64,000 bases of DNA from Heloderma charlesbogerti (GCA_026122225.1 JANEZZ010001570.1:6448501-6512500); one strand, 5' to 3'. Counted from the first letter of the stretch, positions 45,085 to 55,448 are shown. Numbers and translations: made by a program. Notes: generated by a model from the sequence alone, not told the origin.

Positions 45085-45431
45085 GAGCCACTGCCAAAGG
45101 AAGTGAGATGGGTGGCTACCAAGGAGAGGGCCTTTTCTGCTGCGGCAACCCGGTTATGGAATGAGCTTCCCAGACAGGTTCACAATGTGCTCTTTCTGGC
45201 ACCAGCTTTTTATTTTCTCAGGCATTTTAGTCTTTTAGTTCTGCTGTTTAAGATGTTATTGTATTTTATATCTCTGTGCTGCTGCTGGGTATTATTTTGG
45301 TTTACTTTTATACTGTAGTTTTAAACTTTAAAATTTTATATTGCATTTTATGCTGTATTTTGTGGATGTAACTGTTGCGAACCACCCAGAAAGCTTTGGC
45401 TATTGGGCAGTATGGAAATGTAACAAACAAA
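45085..45431 (+). mobile_element. L2 LINE, right part of the interrupted copy
   Basis: GAGCCACTGCCAAAGGAAGT resumes at the position equivalent to 7036 in the longer L2. It runs through the RAFSAAATRLWNELP block to GAACCACCCAGAAAGCTTTG and GGGCAGTATGGAAAT. Confidence 0.92.
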
Positions 45432-45435
45432 CAGT

Positions 45436-45647
45436 TTAAATGTACATGCCCCCAAATTGGATCAGGACCATCATACCATGGAAATAAACCTCCCCTCCAC
45501 CATTTCCCCCCAAATCCCCCCTCCTCTCAACACACAGGGGGTTAAAGAAAAAAGCCTCAACTGATGCCAATTTTTGGTGAGGGAGGTTTATTTCTCCCAC
45601 CCTATTGAGTGGTGGTCCTGATCCAACTTGGGGCCATGCACATTTAC
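45436..45647. mobile_element. Foldback element with ~65-bp arms
   Basis: TAAATGTACATGCCCCCAAATTGGATCAGGACC at the left pairs with GGTCCTGATCC, AACTTGGGG and CCATGCACATTTA at the right. The next inner stems are AAATAAACCTCCC and GGGAGGTTTATTT. It abuts the tail of the L2. Confidence 0.88.
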
Positions 45648-45649
45648 AC

Positions 45650-47569
45650 TATTTGTTAAATTATTACATTCCTGTACGGTAACAGGGAACTGTGCTTAGT
45701 TTAAAAGCAAAGGTGGAAGCTTTTGATTACCTCCTCGTGTGCACAGCTGAGAGCAGGCGGAGAGGGCACGGACCTGAGGCTTATGGCAGTACACTTGTAC
45801 AACAGGGAAACGTGGTTTCCTGTTACATATGAGCCAGCTAAGTGTGCTAGTCAAAACCTAGGAGTGCTCTGGATTGCCAAGAGTGATGAAGGAAGAGCAG
45901 CTGGAGTATCAGGAGACTGGCTGATGTTTGAAAAGGCATGTCAAAAGGGTAAATGGAAAGAAAAATAGATGCATATAGTCACCTGGATAAGGAGGAGCAC
46001 ACAGATCATGCATGTAAAGGCTCCCCTTTATGGTCAGTAGGCCAATAAACCAGCTGGATTCTTGAAATTGCAGATTATATGACAGAATTATTTAAGGCGG
46101 ATAATGTAATTATGTCTGGCATTTAAAAACAAAACAAAATACAGTTCCTTCACTATCAGTATGTACTATGAGGATTTTCTGCAGAGGAGGAAAGATGAAA
46201 TGAGATAATGTGATTCTAGCATTCAGCTTAATCAAATTTTATCCTGAAATCTTGTTCAATTTAAAAACGGTACTCTGCAAAATCAATAGCTCTCTGTAAT
46301 TAAACGTAGAGTAAGTGCATCTCCTCCACACTGCCTGGTCTCAGGAGGTTGCCTGGGCAGCACCACTTCTAAGTTATAATAGACTTGGAGAAGATACCTC
46401 TCCCTCTCAGCTTTTATTCTTAACAAGACACTACAGCAGCTGAGATTCTTGCTGGGTGAGAAGTGAAGTTATCCTCGAAAACGGACACTATATTTTGTGA
46501 ATGCCTCAGTATAAAACTCACAGGGGAGAAGTGATTGCCTTCACACTGTGAACTGCACCAATCAAATAAAAAAGATAAAAGCCCTTCCAAACTCAAGATA
46601 TTTTAACGAAGTACTATGCAGAGAAGAAGATGATATTGATTTGCCTAAAGCCTTCTCTCTCAAAAGAGGGAGTCCAATTGTAATTATGAAAAGGGCAGTG
46701 GAAGAGATAACTTCTTGCACTGCATTGCACTAGAAGTACTCAGAGGGTAAAGACATCTTGGAACTTACACCGCTCGATTAAGCCAAAGGAAGAGAAAGAA
46801 AGAGGCTGTTCCATATTATGTGCTATGTCAGGGGTTTCCTACAGACTTCAACCACGCAGCCGAGAATTTCCTTTCGGCTTCTCCAAGATTCTGCTAAATT
46901 TAATGATAGAAGTACCAGATTAATTTAAATAAATGCACTCATGGCATTCTAAGCGTATGGATTTCAAAATATAAAGATCAGCCAAATAAAGGGTTTTGGG
47001 GGGTATTGTTTCAAAATGTCACCATGGAGAAGAAACTGGAAAAGAAGAACCAAAGATCAAAAAAGCATGATTGTTTGTTTCTCTTGCTATGACACCCAAA
47101 CAAAAAACCCAACTAAAACCCAGACGCTTGTAGCAGGATGTTTACAAATCCCATATCAATTTGGCTACAGATATTCAGATATATACATTTGCTTAGGATC
47201 ACAAGTGAAGCTCCGTTCAGAATTCTACTGCCAGGGTGAAGGGCTTCTGAGAAGTGGGTGATTTCTTAATGGAAGCACAGCCAAGATGGAATTTTCTCCG
47301 CAGAAAAGCTCACTAGGCCAGCTCTCTTTTTAATATTAAAAAGGCTGGCTAAATAGTTTACATTTACCCAGCCCAGAGTGAACTGGAACTCCCAGCTCCA
47401 AATCTCACCTCAGCAATGAATGCAGTGCCAAATGACACATTACCTTTAATAGGTAGCATGCAGCTACATCAGGCCTTTTTTCTTAATCAAAAGTAAGACA
47501 TGATCTGGTTAGGGACCCCAGCATTTGTCCCCCGCTGTGGTCCTGATCAGCTCCCCACACCTGCAATTT
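45650..47569. other. Intronic DNA, nothing recognised
   Basis: No exon or known repeat. Short frames of 60-80 codons have no similarity. Confidence 0.4.
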
Positions 47570-47715
47570 GTGTAGGAAAAAAAATTACCCCCTTCGCTTC
47601 AAGGGGGCCTTGGGCAAACCACTGTTCCCTTATCCTCACCTGTGATGGGGGGATAATACTGGTTGACCTTACAGGGTGGCTGTAAGGCCTATGGTACTAA
47701 TAATGTGTTCAAAAC
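47570..47715 (+). mobile_element. MIR-like fragment
   Basis: GCCTTGGGCAAACCACTGTT, CCTTATCCTCACCTGTGATG, GGGGGATAATACTGG and CAGGGTGGCTGTAAGG follow the MIR core-to-tail order. Confidence 0.65.
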
Positions 47716-47809
47716 ACCTCATATAAAACAGCTGCATGAATTTGTTTTGATTTTTAGAAACCCTTTGCTGTTTTTGTATGGTGCTTCTTGATACCCTTGA
47801 TGGAAGCAC

Positions 47810-48880
47810 ACAATTTCCATGCGCAATTCAAAGTCCTCATTATGACCCTTGAGGCCCTATATGAATTGGGGCCAGGCTAGCTGAAAGATTACATTCTCCC
47901 ATCCAAGCCTGCCTGGGTTTTAAGATCTTCAGGAGAAGTCCTCTTGTTCTCACCACCTTCGGAGGCATATTTGGTGGGCACACAGGAGACAGCCTTCTCA
48001 GTGGCCGCTACCAGGCTGTGGAACTCTGTGCCAGGAGAGGCCAAGCCAGGCCAGCTCCAACTCTGTTATCCTTCCGCCAGCAGCAGGCAAAGACATCTTT
48101 AATCAGGCCGGACTGGGGCTTTTAAGCTCATTTGTTTGCTGAAGTAGGTTTTGACTAGTAGGCACTAATTCTTATTTCTTTTTAAAGGATGTGTTTTTTA
48201 AATTGATGTGTTTATGTTTTAATGATGTTACATTTTATTAGGGCTCTGCAGGGACCCCCCAATCCGACTCGGCCCCAAACCCGAATTCAGATGTCGAACC
48301 ATGCTTCGGGTCCCCCCGACACCCCCGCGCAAACCCCCTTACCTTGCTTCCACTGCCGCCCTCGTCGCCACTTCTGTTGCTGCCGCCGCCAACTGCTGAG
48401 GCTTGAACATGAGCGGTGACTCTTACTGCAGGGAGCTGCCATTTTTAAAATGGCAACCTTCTGAAACTTCCAGGAGGTTGTCATTTTAAACATGGCAACT
48501 CACTGCAGTAAGAATCGCCATGTGCATCTAGGCCTCAGCAGATGGCGGCAGCGAAAAGGGGGCGGTGGAGGTGGCAAGGACAGCGGCAGAGAAGGTGGCG
48601 GCGGAGAAGACGTCTCAGGTAAGGACCTGGAGGTGCTGGGGGACTGGGCTGGGGGGTCCGAAGCTCACCGAGTGCTTCAGAGAACCCCGAACCCACTCTG
48701 GGTTGCTTCGCGCCCCCTCCACTTCGCCTCGGAAGGGGCATAAAGTGACCCGAAGCAGCCTGCTTTGACTTGGGGTTTGGGCCTCAGGATGAAGTGGTGC
48801 ACAGCCCTACATTTTATACCTATTTCATTCTTGCCAGCCACCTTTGTCAGGCAGGCTATAAATTAATTAAATAATTAGAA
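47810..48880 (+). mobile_element. L2-like LINE 3' end, split by a hAT-like element
   Basis: CAATTCAAAGTCCTCATTATG..CCTTGAGGCCCTATATGA corresponds to the FKVLVLTFKAL block of L2. Later come CAGCCTTCTCAGTGGCCGCT and a T-rich UTR. After the insertion at 48239-48809 it resumes with CCAGCCACCTTTGTCAGGCAGG and AATTAATTAAATAA. Confidence 0.75.
48239..48809. mobile_element. 571-bp hAT-like element with perfect TSD and long foldback
   Basis: Ends TAGGGCTCTGCA and TGCACAGCCCTA are inverted with one mismatch. A perfect 8-bp duplication CATTTTAT (48231-48238 and 48810-48817) shows hAT-type insertion into an L2. Most of the element folds back: CTTACCTTGCTTCCACTGCC / GGCAAGG and AGACGTCTCAGGTAAGG; GACTCTTACTGCAGGGAG / CACTGCAGTAAGAATC; a GCC-rich arm opposite a GGC-rich arm. 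It is much richer in GC than its host DNA and ends 158 bp before the GEMIN8 donor site. Confidence 0.93.
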
Positions 48881-48960
48881 AATTAGAAAAAGAAGGGCTA
48901 GAAAAAGGAGGGATGACCAATACTAAAATAAATGGATACGGAGAATGTGGATAAGGCATG

Positions 48961-48967
48961 CACTTAC
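48961..48967 (-). promoter_or_regulatory. GEMIN8: Splice donor of the GEMIN8 upstream exon
   Basis: GTAAGTG on the minus strand, close to the GTRAGT consensus. It follows ...GAATTGC, leaving one base of the Arg codon. Confidence 0.9.
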
Positions 48968-49406
48968 GCAATTCTTCCCTGTGCCTCTCAGTCTGTTCAA
49001 AATACTGGCGGAGCTCTTCTGTGATTTCCATATTGCTCAGATCATACTCGATATCCCCTTCACCTTCAGATTCCGTGTCTGTTTCGGACTCCCTCTCCAC
49101 TGCTTGTCTTCCTCTGGTGTTAGATGGGACATGTGGAGGTCGAGGGGGGTACCGGGCTTTGCTGCTTCGGGTAAAGGCACAATAGGGTCTCTCTCTCAAG
49201 GGGTTACTTCCATCCCAGTCAGAGTAACGTCTACTGGGGGGATTTGCAGAAGGGGAAAATGATGGATTGTACATGGACTCCATGGCTTTCCTGTAAGCCA
49301 TTTTGTGTCGGCACATCCAGTCCATGGCTTGACTGTAATGCTTCCAGTACCTCGCATACACTTTCTGTGAATACCATGGTCTTACGTCCTGAGGCATCGA
49401 ATCTTC
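48968..49406 (-). CDS. GEMIN8: GEMIN8 upstream coding exon (N-terminal part)
   Basis: Minus-strand exon encoding the N-terminal 143 residues of Gemin8 if translation starts at the ATG at 49397-49395. It opens with MPQDVRPWYSQKVYARYWKHY, close to the RPWYS-x-x-VYARYW-x-HY block of mammalian GEMIN8, then an AYRKA.ES helix, a proline/serine-rich variable middle, an acidic run (ESETDTESEGEGD) and the conserved YDLSNMEITEELRQYF..TERHREEL segment. It ends at a good donor, C|GTAAGTG (GT at 48967-48966), leaving phase 1, which pairs with the exon at 20295. The joined protein is 228 aa against about 242 in human. The 5' boundary is drawn at a TTTAG acceptor (49408-49407), so nine in-frame bases (Glu-Asp-Ser) precede the ATG; they may be 5' UTR or coding if an earlier exon supplies the start. 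Confidence 0.93.
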
Positions 49407-49408
49407 CT

Positions 49409-49974
49409 AAACATGTGGACAGTAAACAAAATTCATAATGTAAGAACCCACTCTAAAAAGGGTTTTAAAAAGAAGAAGAATCTCTCACCTTATGTAAAAG
49501 GAAATGACCAGCTACGGAAGTTTGACCATGAAGCATGCAAAAATATCAGATCATGCAGCACATTCTTGCCATTCATTCAGAAATTTATGTAGTTGTAACA
49601 TAACCTGTTCCCTATCATGAGGGAATTGAATACAGGGGAATCTGCCAGCTTTCCCTACACACTTGGAAAGTGGAAACCTTAGAAGCTCCAAGATGCCTGA
49701 GGACCACAGTAATTCCTCTCTGCAGAATAACTCACAGGCCAAAATTAAAGATGAAAGAAAAGGAAAGAATGCTGTCCCAGCTAACTCTTATTAGAGGAAA
49801 ATGGTAAGCAAATAGACATCAGGAGGCTGAGAGAATAACAAAGGGCAAGAGGAACGTAGAATGATACAGCAAGAGGGATGTCACATGACTATACTGATCT
49901 GTTGATGTGGCCTGGTGGCTTTTAGAAGTCCAAGCGCTATCTTTTTTTTCAAGTGATTTGTTGGAAGGAAGGGC
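49409..49974. other. Upstream intron or 5' flank of GEMIN8, nothing recognised
   Basis: If the TTTAG at 49411-49407 is an acceptor, this is intron; otherwise it is 5' UTR or flank. No further exon was seen. Confidence 0.35.
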
Positions 49975-50229
49975 CAGGGAATGTAGGCACATTTGGAAAT
50001 TTTAGAAACTATCCTGGGCACAACCATAAAATGGCTGCCATGGTGAGTCACAAAGGACAAATAACCTGCCCAGAGGAATACATGGGAAATTAAGATGGCA
50101 GCAGCTAGAGGCTCCCACTTCACTTGGAAGGAATCCCAGCTGCCCCTAAGAAAATACAGAAGTATTTTTAAATAAAAATTGGGAAGAATAGGGTGTCTCA
50201 GTGGGCACCAAGGACGTTGTCTATCTCTG
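49975..50229. repeat. Inverted copy of the CAGGGGCAGGCAAC hAT-like family
   Basis: GCACAACCATAAAATGGCTGCC, GAATCCCAGCTGCC, TTTTAAATAAAAATTGGG and GTGTCTCAGTGGGCACCAA are the inverse of the element at 25894-26212. The terminal bases are eroded. Confidence 0.82.
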
Positions 50230-50827
50230 TACAACAACCCCATACCTGTCTCCTTTATTATTACATTTGTCAAGATTCTCTTAGCCCCCACTTCATTTCA
50301 ATACCGAAACATACACAGACAAGAGGCTTCAGTCTACAGCTTTTAATCCATTACTTCACAGGGTCATACAGATGCAAATTCTTAGAGAAACTCTCCATCT
50401 ACAAAGGAATGCCTTCAGGGGATCCAAACAGAACTTACGACAGTTGCCCGCTGTTTGAAGAGGGAGGCGGTCTCGCTAGCCTAACTTAAGGGGGGGGATC
50501 CCTCTCTTCTCGTGAGGCCTCTAAGCGCAGCTTCTCACGCAAGGCCAAACTGGTAGACTGCCTAAGTTCCACCCCTGCCTTCTCTTTCTTTGCTCTGCGC
50601 CTGGCATCTACTAGGTCAACCTCCTGTTCGCTGCCTCTCACGGGGGGTGGGGTGGGGTGAGGAGAGACCCTCAAGCTCAGCCATCTGTACGTTTGTAACC
50701 TGCAAAGCAGGCCTATTCATATCTGGACTAGCCTGGGAAAACACCTCCCCCATGTCTGATGGTTCTCCTTCAGAATCTAAACTGCTATCCCACTCCTTGT
50801 GCTCAGAAACACCCCTAACAACATTTA
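50230..50827 (-). mobile_element. LTR-retroelement-like block, unclassified
   Basis: On the minus strand a decayed frame is rich in acidic and Arg/Lys residues (WDSSLDSEGEPSDMGEV...ARRRAKKEKAGVELRQSTS). It is followed by an untranslated part with AATAAA at plus 50259-50254. This looks like a gag-type leader or LTR-element segment, but no diagnostic motif is present. A host exon is possible but unsupported. Confidence 0.35.
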
Positions 50828-51036
50828 TATCCCACCTGTTTTCGTCTTGCAATGTGGCTTACATGTTCCTCCTCATCTCCATTTTATCCTCACAAAAACC
50901 CTTTGAGGTAGGTTAGGCTGAGAGTCAGTGACTGGCCCAAAGCCACCCCAGTCAGCTTCATGGCCAAAGGAGGTCTAGAACCCGGATCTCTCAAGACCCA
51001 ATCCAACACTCTAAACCCCACACCACAGTGTCAGCC
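50828..51036 (-). mobile_element. MIR-type CORE-SINE
   Basis: In MIR order, inverted: ATATCCCACCTG, CTCACAAAAACCCTTTGAGG, TAGGTTAGGCTGAGAG, GACTGGCCCAAAGCCACCC, GTCTAGAACCCGGATCTC (B-box) and ACACTCTAAACCCCACACCAC (A-box region). Near full length and less decayed than the other MIR-like pieces. Confidence 0.85.
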
Positions 51037-51086
51037 TCTTAGGCCCCAAATTTAAAGCAGCCACCATGTGTCCATGGTTGTGTGAA

Positions 51087-51680
51087 TAAACCTACACCAA
51101 GTGTACAGCTCTGGTCACTGCACCTTAAAAAGGATATTGTAGAGCTAGAAAAGGTGTAGGAAAGGGCAACCAAAATTTTCAAGGGACTGGAGCAATTTCC
51201 CTGTAAGGAAAAGTTATGTTTGGGGCATTTTAGCTTAAAAAAGACAAGTAATGGGGGGACATGACAGAGCTGTATAAACATTTGCATGATGTGGAGAAAA
51301 TGGATAATACTCTCTCATAATACTTGAACCCAGGATCATCCAATTAAGCTGGATGGTGGGAGAGACAGGACAGATAAAATAAGTACTTCTTCATACAGCA
51401 CATAGTTAAGCTATGGAATTCACAACCAGAAGATGTATTGATGGCTGCCAATTTGGGCAGCTTTAAAAAAGGATTATACAATTTCATGGAGGATAAAGAT
51501 ACTAGTTATGATGGCTATAAATTACCTCCAGTATCAGAGGCAGTATACCAGTTGATGGGGACATGAGTGGGAGGGTGCTATTGCATTTGTGTCCTGTTGT
51601 GGGCTTCCCATAAGCATCCTGCTGGAACAGAATGCTGGACTAGCTCTCAGCCAGCACGGCTTTTCTTATGTTCTTACTTT
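51087..51680 (+). mobile_element. CR1 LINE, 0.6 kb (TTATGTTCT tail type)
   Basis: AAAAAGGATATTGTAGAGCT, GGAAAGGGCAACCAAAATTT, GCTATGGAATTCACAACC and CAGCACGGCTTTTCTTATG. Same orientation as 15587; more diverged. Confidence 0.9.
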
Positions 51681-52089
51681 AAGTGGTCCAGAGAGAAGGC
51701 CCAACATTTTGTTGCAGACATGCTTCTCCATATCTGTCAAATCTTTCTGGACTGCCATAATCCTATCCTGAGGTACAGGCAGTATTTAAAGTAAGGAACA
51801 GTATCTCTTTTGTTACTTCCAGGCTTCAATAATATCTGCACACGTGACTAAGCTATACTTCTCCCTGGCAATCTTCTTATGCAATATGCAAGACAAACTC
51901 ATTACAACCGATGATTAAATTCAGCACTGATAGGTACAAATTGATCTATCAGATGTACAAGCTGCAAAAATAAAGTATCAGCAAAAAACAATGGCCTATT
52001 GCATAGAAAATGCTAGTTGTTAAACCATATTCTGCAAGGCAAAGATTCAATACAAAACCGGGAGATGAAATATCAAACAAGTAAAAACC
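51681..52089. other. Featureless flank DNA
   Basis: No recognised feature. Confidence 0.35.
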
Positions 52090-52092
52090 TTC

Positions 52093-52214
52093 ATAACCCT
52101 GGTGGGGAACCTGTGGCCCTCCAGATGTTGTTGGACTGCAAACCTGTCAGCCCCAGACACCATGAACAATGTGCAGAAAAGATGGGAGCTGTAGTCCAAC
52201 AACATCTGGAGCTC
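52093..52214. repeat. Palindromic MITE
   Basis: GTGGGGAACCTGTGGCCCTCC..GTTGTTGGACTGCA pairs with GTAGTCCAACAACATCTGGAG. Confidence 0.85.
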
Positions 52215-52435
52215 ACTTTGCCAATGTAGTTTTACCCAAACACCCTGGCAACATAACTTTCTCAGGCCTGAACAGGTGTTTCAGATATATATGCAGGGGT
52301 TGTTTGGAGGAAATCGGGCCTGCAGGGGACAGGTTCCAAAGTATTTCCACTGGAAACATCCTCAGCCTATCTAGGCTCTGCTATTACACATCTGGACCAG
52401 TGTGACAAGCCACACCTGTATACCATCATACGTGT

Positions 52436-52447
52436 CCCCCCCCCCCA
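52436..52447 (+). repeat. Poly-C run
   Basis: Ten or more consecutive C. Similar runs lie near 53345-53357 and 53907-53920. Confidence 0.9.
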
Positions 52448-52904
52448 GAAAAAGGACAGAGTAATCCAATGCCCCCATGTTCGTTTTAGGGGTGATTTTG
52501 CACCTAGTGATAAATGCTGAAGTGTCTGCACAGACCAGATTTTAAGATGGTCATAAGTATGGCTTCATTTAAGATTTAAAACATTTTGGGATCCGATGCG
52601 GCATCTGTCTAAGCCGCCACAGCCTAACCTGGTAGTTACAGCAGCCGTGACAATAAATATCATGATGCATTTTGTTCCATCACTGCATATTTCAGAGCGT
52701 TCCATTTTCTTAAGCCACAAAAGGATGCTCAGATAGCTATATGACATGTAAAGAACATTTAAGCTGACAGAAACGTAGCAAGACAGCCCCAATTCATACA
52801 TTTCTAGGGCCTCTTCTCTTCATTACACAGATGATGTAATGTAGGACCTGGTGATTCCAAATGAATGACCAGGATTGGATGACATGGAGCAGCTCTATGT
52901 GGGC

Positions 52905-53135
52905 TATTTAACCCACGAGTAGACATGGTGCCCATGGGTGCCAGGGTACATATGCAACCCCCATTTGGGGGCTGTCGAGGCATGCAAACCCAGCGAGTGT
53001 GGGTTATGGGAGGGTTAAATAACCCTCCCATAACCCTAGAACAGATCATGCATTATGTGGGGGTTGCAACCCCCGAGTGGGGGTTGCATATTCAAAATGG
53101 CAGTCGCACGCACCTCAGTCATGTCGTGCAAACAG
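52905..53135. mobile_element. Palindromic DNA element ('CATAACC' family)
   Basis: TATGCAACCCCCATTTGGGG pairs with CCGAGTGGGGGTTGCATA, and GGGTTATGGGAGGGTTAA with TAACCCTCCCATAACCC. TTCAAAATGGCAGTCGCACG matches AATGGCTGTCAGCATGC of the 44-kb copy. Confidence 0.75.
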
Positions 53136-53458
53136 CCCCACTGTCTGATCACAAAGAGCCCCCATCCACACACTTTCTTTCCCCACCCACCCCCAGAGAT
53201 GTGAAGGCCTGGAAAAACACACACCAGAAAGTGTATATGGGGCAGGGGGGGAAGAGAACCAGAAGAATTTTTTTTTTTTCCCACCAGGGATTTTTGGAAA
53301 CTTAGGAAAAAATGGTTTGCCTCCCAAATCTTTCCTTTTCTCTCCCCCCCCCCCCAGTCTTCACAGCTCTAGTCCCCACTTCTTTAAGGGAAAGAGATCA
53401 TACGAACAGGTCCTCTAAATGATTAGCATCTGCATGGAAGCCCCAGGTATGTTACTCC

Positions 53459-53482
53459 GTGTGTGTGTGTGTGTGTGTGTGT
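53459..53482 (+). repeat. (GT)n microsatellite
   Basis: About 12 GT units. Confidence 0.95.
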
Positions 53483-53499
53483 CTGCACCCTACTTCTCC

Positions 53500-54600
53500 A
53501 TCGTGCAAAACCCTGTGTAATATGTCTCAAGAGGCTGGCACCCCCACCTTATAGGGCACAACCCTCCCAGACACAGTATCTTCTTTTATTACACTATTAT
53601 GGTCAGGGTGTAGTTAGGGAATTTTAGACTCCCAACCTGTGGAGTTCCAGGGGTGGGTGGGTTCCTCTATCTAGATGGTAATGTGTATTTATTTCAACAT
53701 GTGGTTAGCCGGCTTTGCTGCATTTAGGGGTTTTTCTATTTATTCTGCCGAGTGGGGCTCTGCCCCAACGTCTGCTCTGATGGCACGATCAACTACGTTG
53801 AGAAGCATTGCACTCTTATTTCAGTCTGAAAAAGTTGTCAAGAGAAACTTGATGTAATGAAGTAGCTTTCCATATCTGTGCTTATGAATACACATTTTGG
53901 AGGCCCCCCCCCCCCGCCCCAAGAATTGGACAGGATTGACTTCTGCCATGCGAGTATTCCATCCAAAATGATTAAGAATAAATGAATTCCAAAAGCCTAA
54001 TTGTATTTACTCTTTGCCATTCAGTTTTGACAATGAGTCTTAAGAGGTCAGTCTCCTTTTGTTTATGGCTAGTTTCACTTTCTGGTTCCCATGGACTAGA
54101 AGGACGCTCTTTTTTGTGTCAGACATACTTGAATACAACGAGAAGTCTCTCCCTCCCCTCTTTTCCCAGCCCATCTCTGAAAAGCTTCGGGGAGGGGGAA
54201 GCCCTGACAATGGGTTCAATCTCCATCCCACCGAAGTCAATGGCACCATTCCCATTATTTTATGGCACCGAGCTGCACCCAATAATCTTCTGAAGTCAGC
54301 TTTCACGAACAAGAACAAATTGCTCCCAATAGTATGCTTATTTTTATGTACAACCTTTTCCTCCCCCAAAGGCCTTTTATGTTGTCACTATATACTTGAT
54401 TTATATATTTTTTTAAAGCAAGGAACTTAACAACCTGCAAATCTCAGATAAGGATGCTGAATTCAAGTTCAGATTTGGTAGACTAACTTCTGGAGGCAAA
54501 TGATAGAGCCAAGTGCCAACTGTCCCACTCAGGGCAGGTCTGAACTCGTTGGCAGAGTTGTCTGACAAGACTGAACCATCATAGGGGTTCATAGCATGGA
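53500..54600. other. Flank DNA, nothing recognised
   Basis: Frames of 100-123 codons at 53982-54430 overlap on both strands and look like chance frames. Confidence 0.35.
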
Positions 54601-54639
54601 GCTTTTATCCTGCCATTGAGATGGCTCACTCTCTTGGAA

Positions 54640-54975
54640 GTTTGCGGGCTCTTTACATGACGCTGTTAACGTCTAAGGCGGCTCCCACAATTTCCCCCAG
54701 CCTATCTCGTGTTTTCCCCAAACGCAAAAAATGTGGTATTCTTCCCAGCCCATGGAACAGAAGCGCCATAACCTCCCTGTGAAATTCTCCAATAGAAACC
54801 ACCATGTCTGCCTGCTGTGGGCGTTTGTTTTCAGCCGTTGGGGGTGCGGTCAGGATGACAAAGGCATTGAGGATGGGAGCAGGGTTGCACGGAAGGAGAC
54901 CTGAGCACATTTGACAGGTGCGAGGGCAAAACTCGCCTGCCGATGGCGTTGCCCGCCTCTGCATTTCTCAGTTGG
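54640..54975 (-). other. Unassigned CpG-containing block with a 103-codon frame
   Basis: The minus-strand frame includes KRPQQADMVVSIGEFHREVMALLFHGLGRIPHF and continues to a stop at 54653. CpG is more frequent than in neighbouring DNA. I do not recognise a family, and no splice sites or start context stand out. It might be an old transposon fragment or a conserved element. Confidence 0.2.
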
Positions 54976-55075
54976 AGGGAGAAGAGGGTACAATGCCTCC
55001 CTGCAATGAAGGGAGACACATCTGATCCCTCACCCCACCAAGCTCAGAAGCAACATCCTCTGTTGTTTCAGAGTG

Positions 55076-55150
55076 CCCTATTAAGTTCAATGGGGCATAC
55101 TCCCAAGTAAGTGTGCCAAGGGTTGCAGACCTACAGCACAATCTTACATT
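55076..55150. repeat. 'AGGGTGCAATCC' family copy
   Basis: CTATTAAGTTCAATGGGGC.TACTCCCAAGTAAGTG, ending ACAGCACAATCTTA. Confidence 0.6.
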
Positions 55151-55448
55151 TTATGCAAGACAGAGGTTTCCTGGGGGCTGCGAGAAAAAAGTACAGCAGA
55201 AGTTAAGCCATGAAAACAAGGCTCCTCCCGCCCTCCTTTGCACACATGCCAGGGAGGGAGGAAGGCACTCCCTCAGTTCAAACCACGTGGCTGCCTTGTA
55301 AAGAAGCCCTTCCTAATCCCACAAAGAAACCGAAAGCAGGAAGCTCTGGAAAGGATGTGTTTTTTTTGCAGTTTTTTTGCTTAATGTAGAGACACCCTCA
55401 GATTGCACAGAGATCGCTGCATTGGAAAGAACATCAAGAGCCCACTAG

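Larger units (their letters stand above)
20296..48967 (-). other. GEMIN8: GEMIN8 intron between the two coding exons (28,672 bp)
   Basis: The minus-strand donor GTAAGTG (48967-48961) pairs with the acceptor TTTTACTTAG (20305-20296), and joining them restores the GEMIN8 frame. The acceptor has only a weak pyrimidine tract; a possible branch-point motif (ATAAC) lies some 40 nt upstream. The intron is largely transposon-derived: hAT-like elements, a Sauria SINE, L2, CR1, L1, MIR-like fragments, a solo LTR and many palindromic elements. I saw no further coding exon inside it, although a small 5'-type or alternative exon would be hard to exclude by eye. Confidence 0.85.

Noticed and set aside
50486..50852. 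5' exon or promoter of GEMIN8
   Set aside because: It runs on the GEMIN8 strand and is charged-residue rich, but the frames are broken, there are no clean splice sites, and the right part grades into a MIR SINE; an LTR-element remnant fits better.
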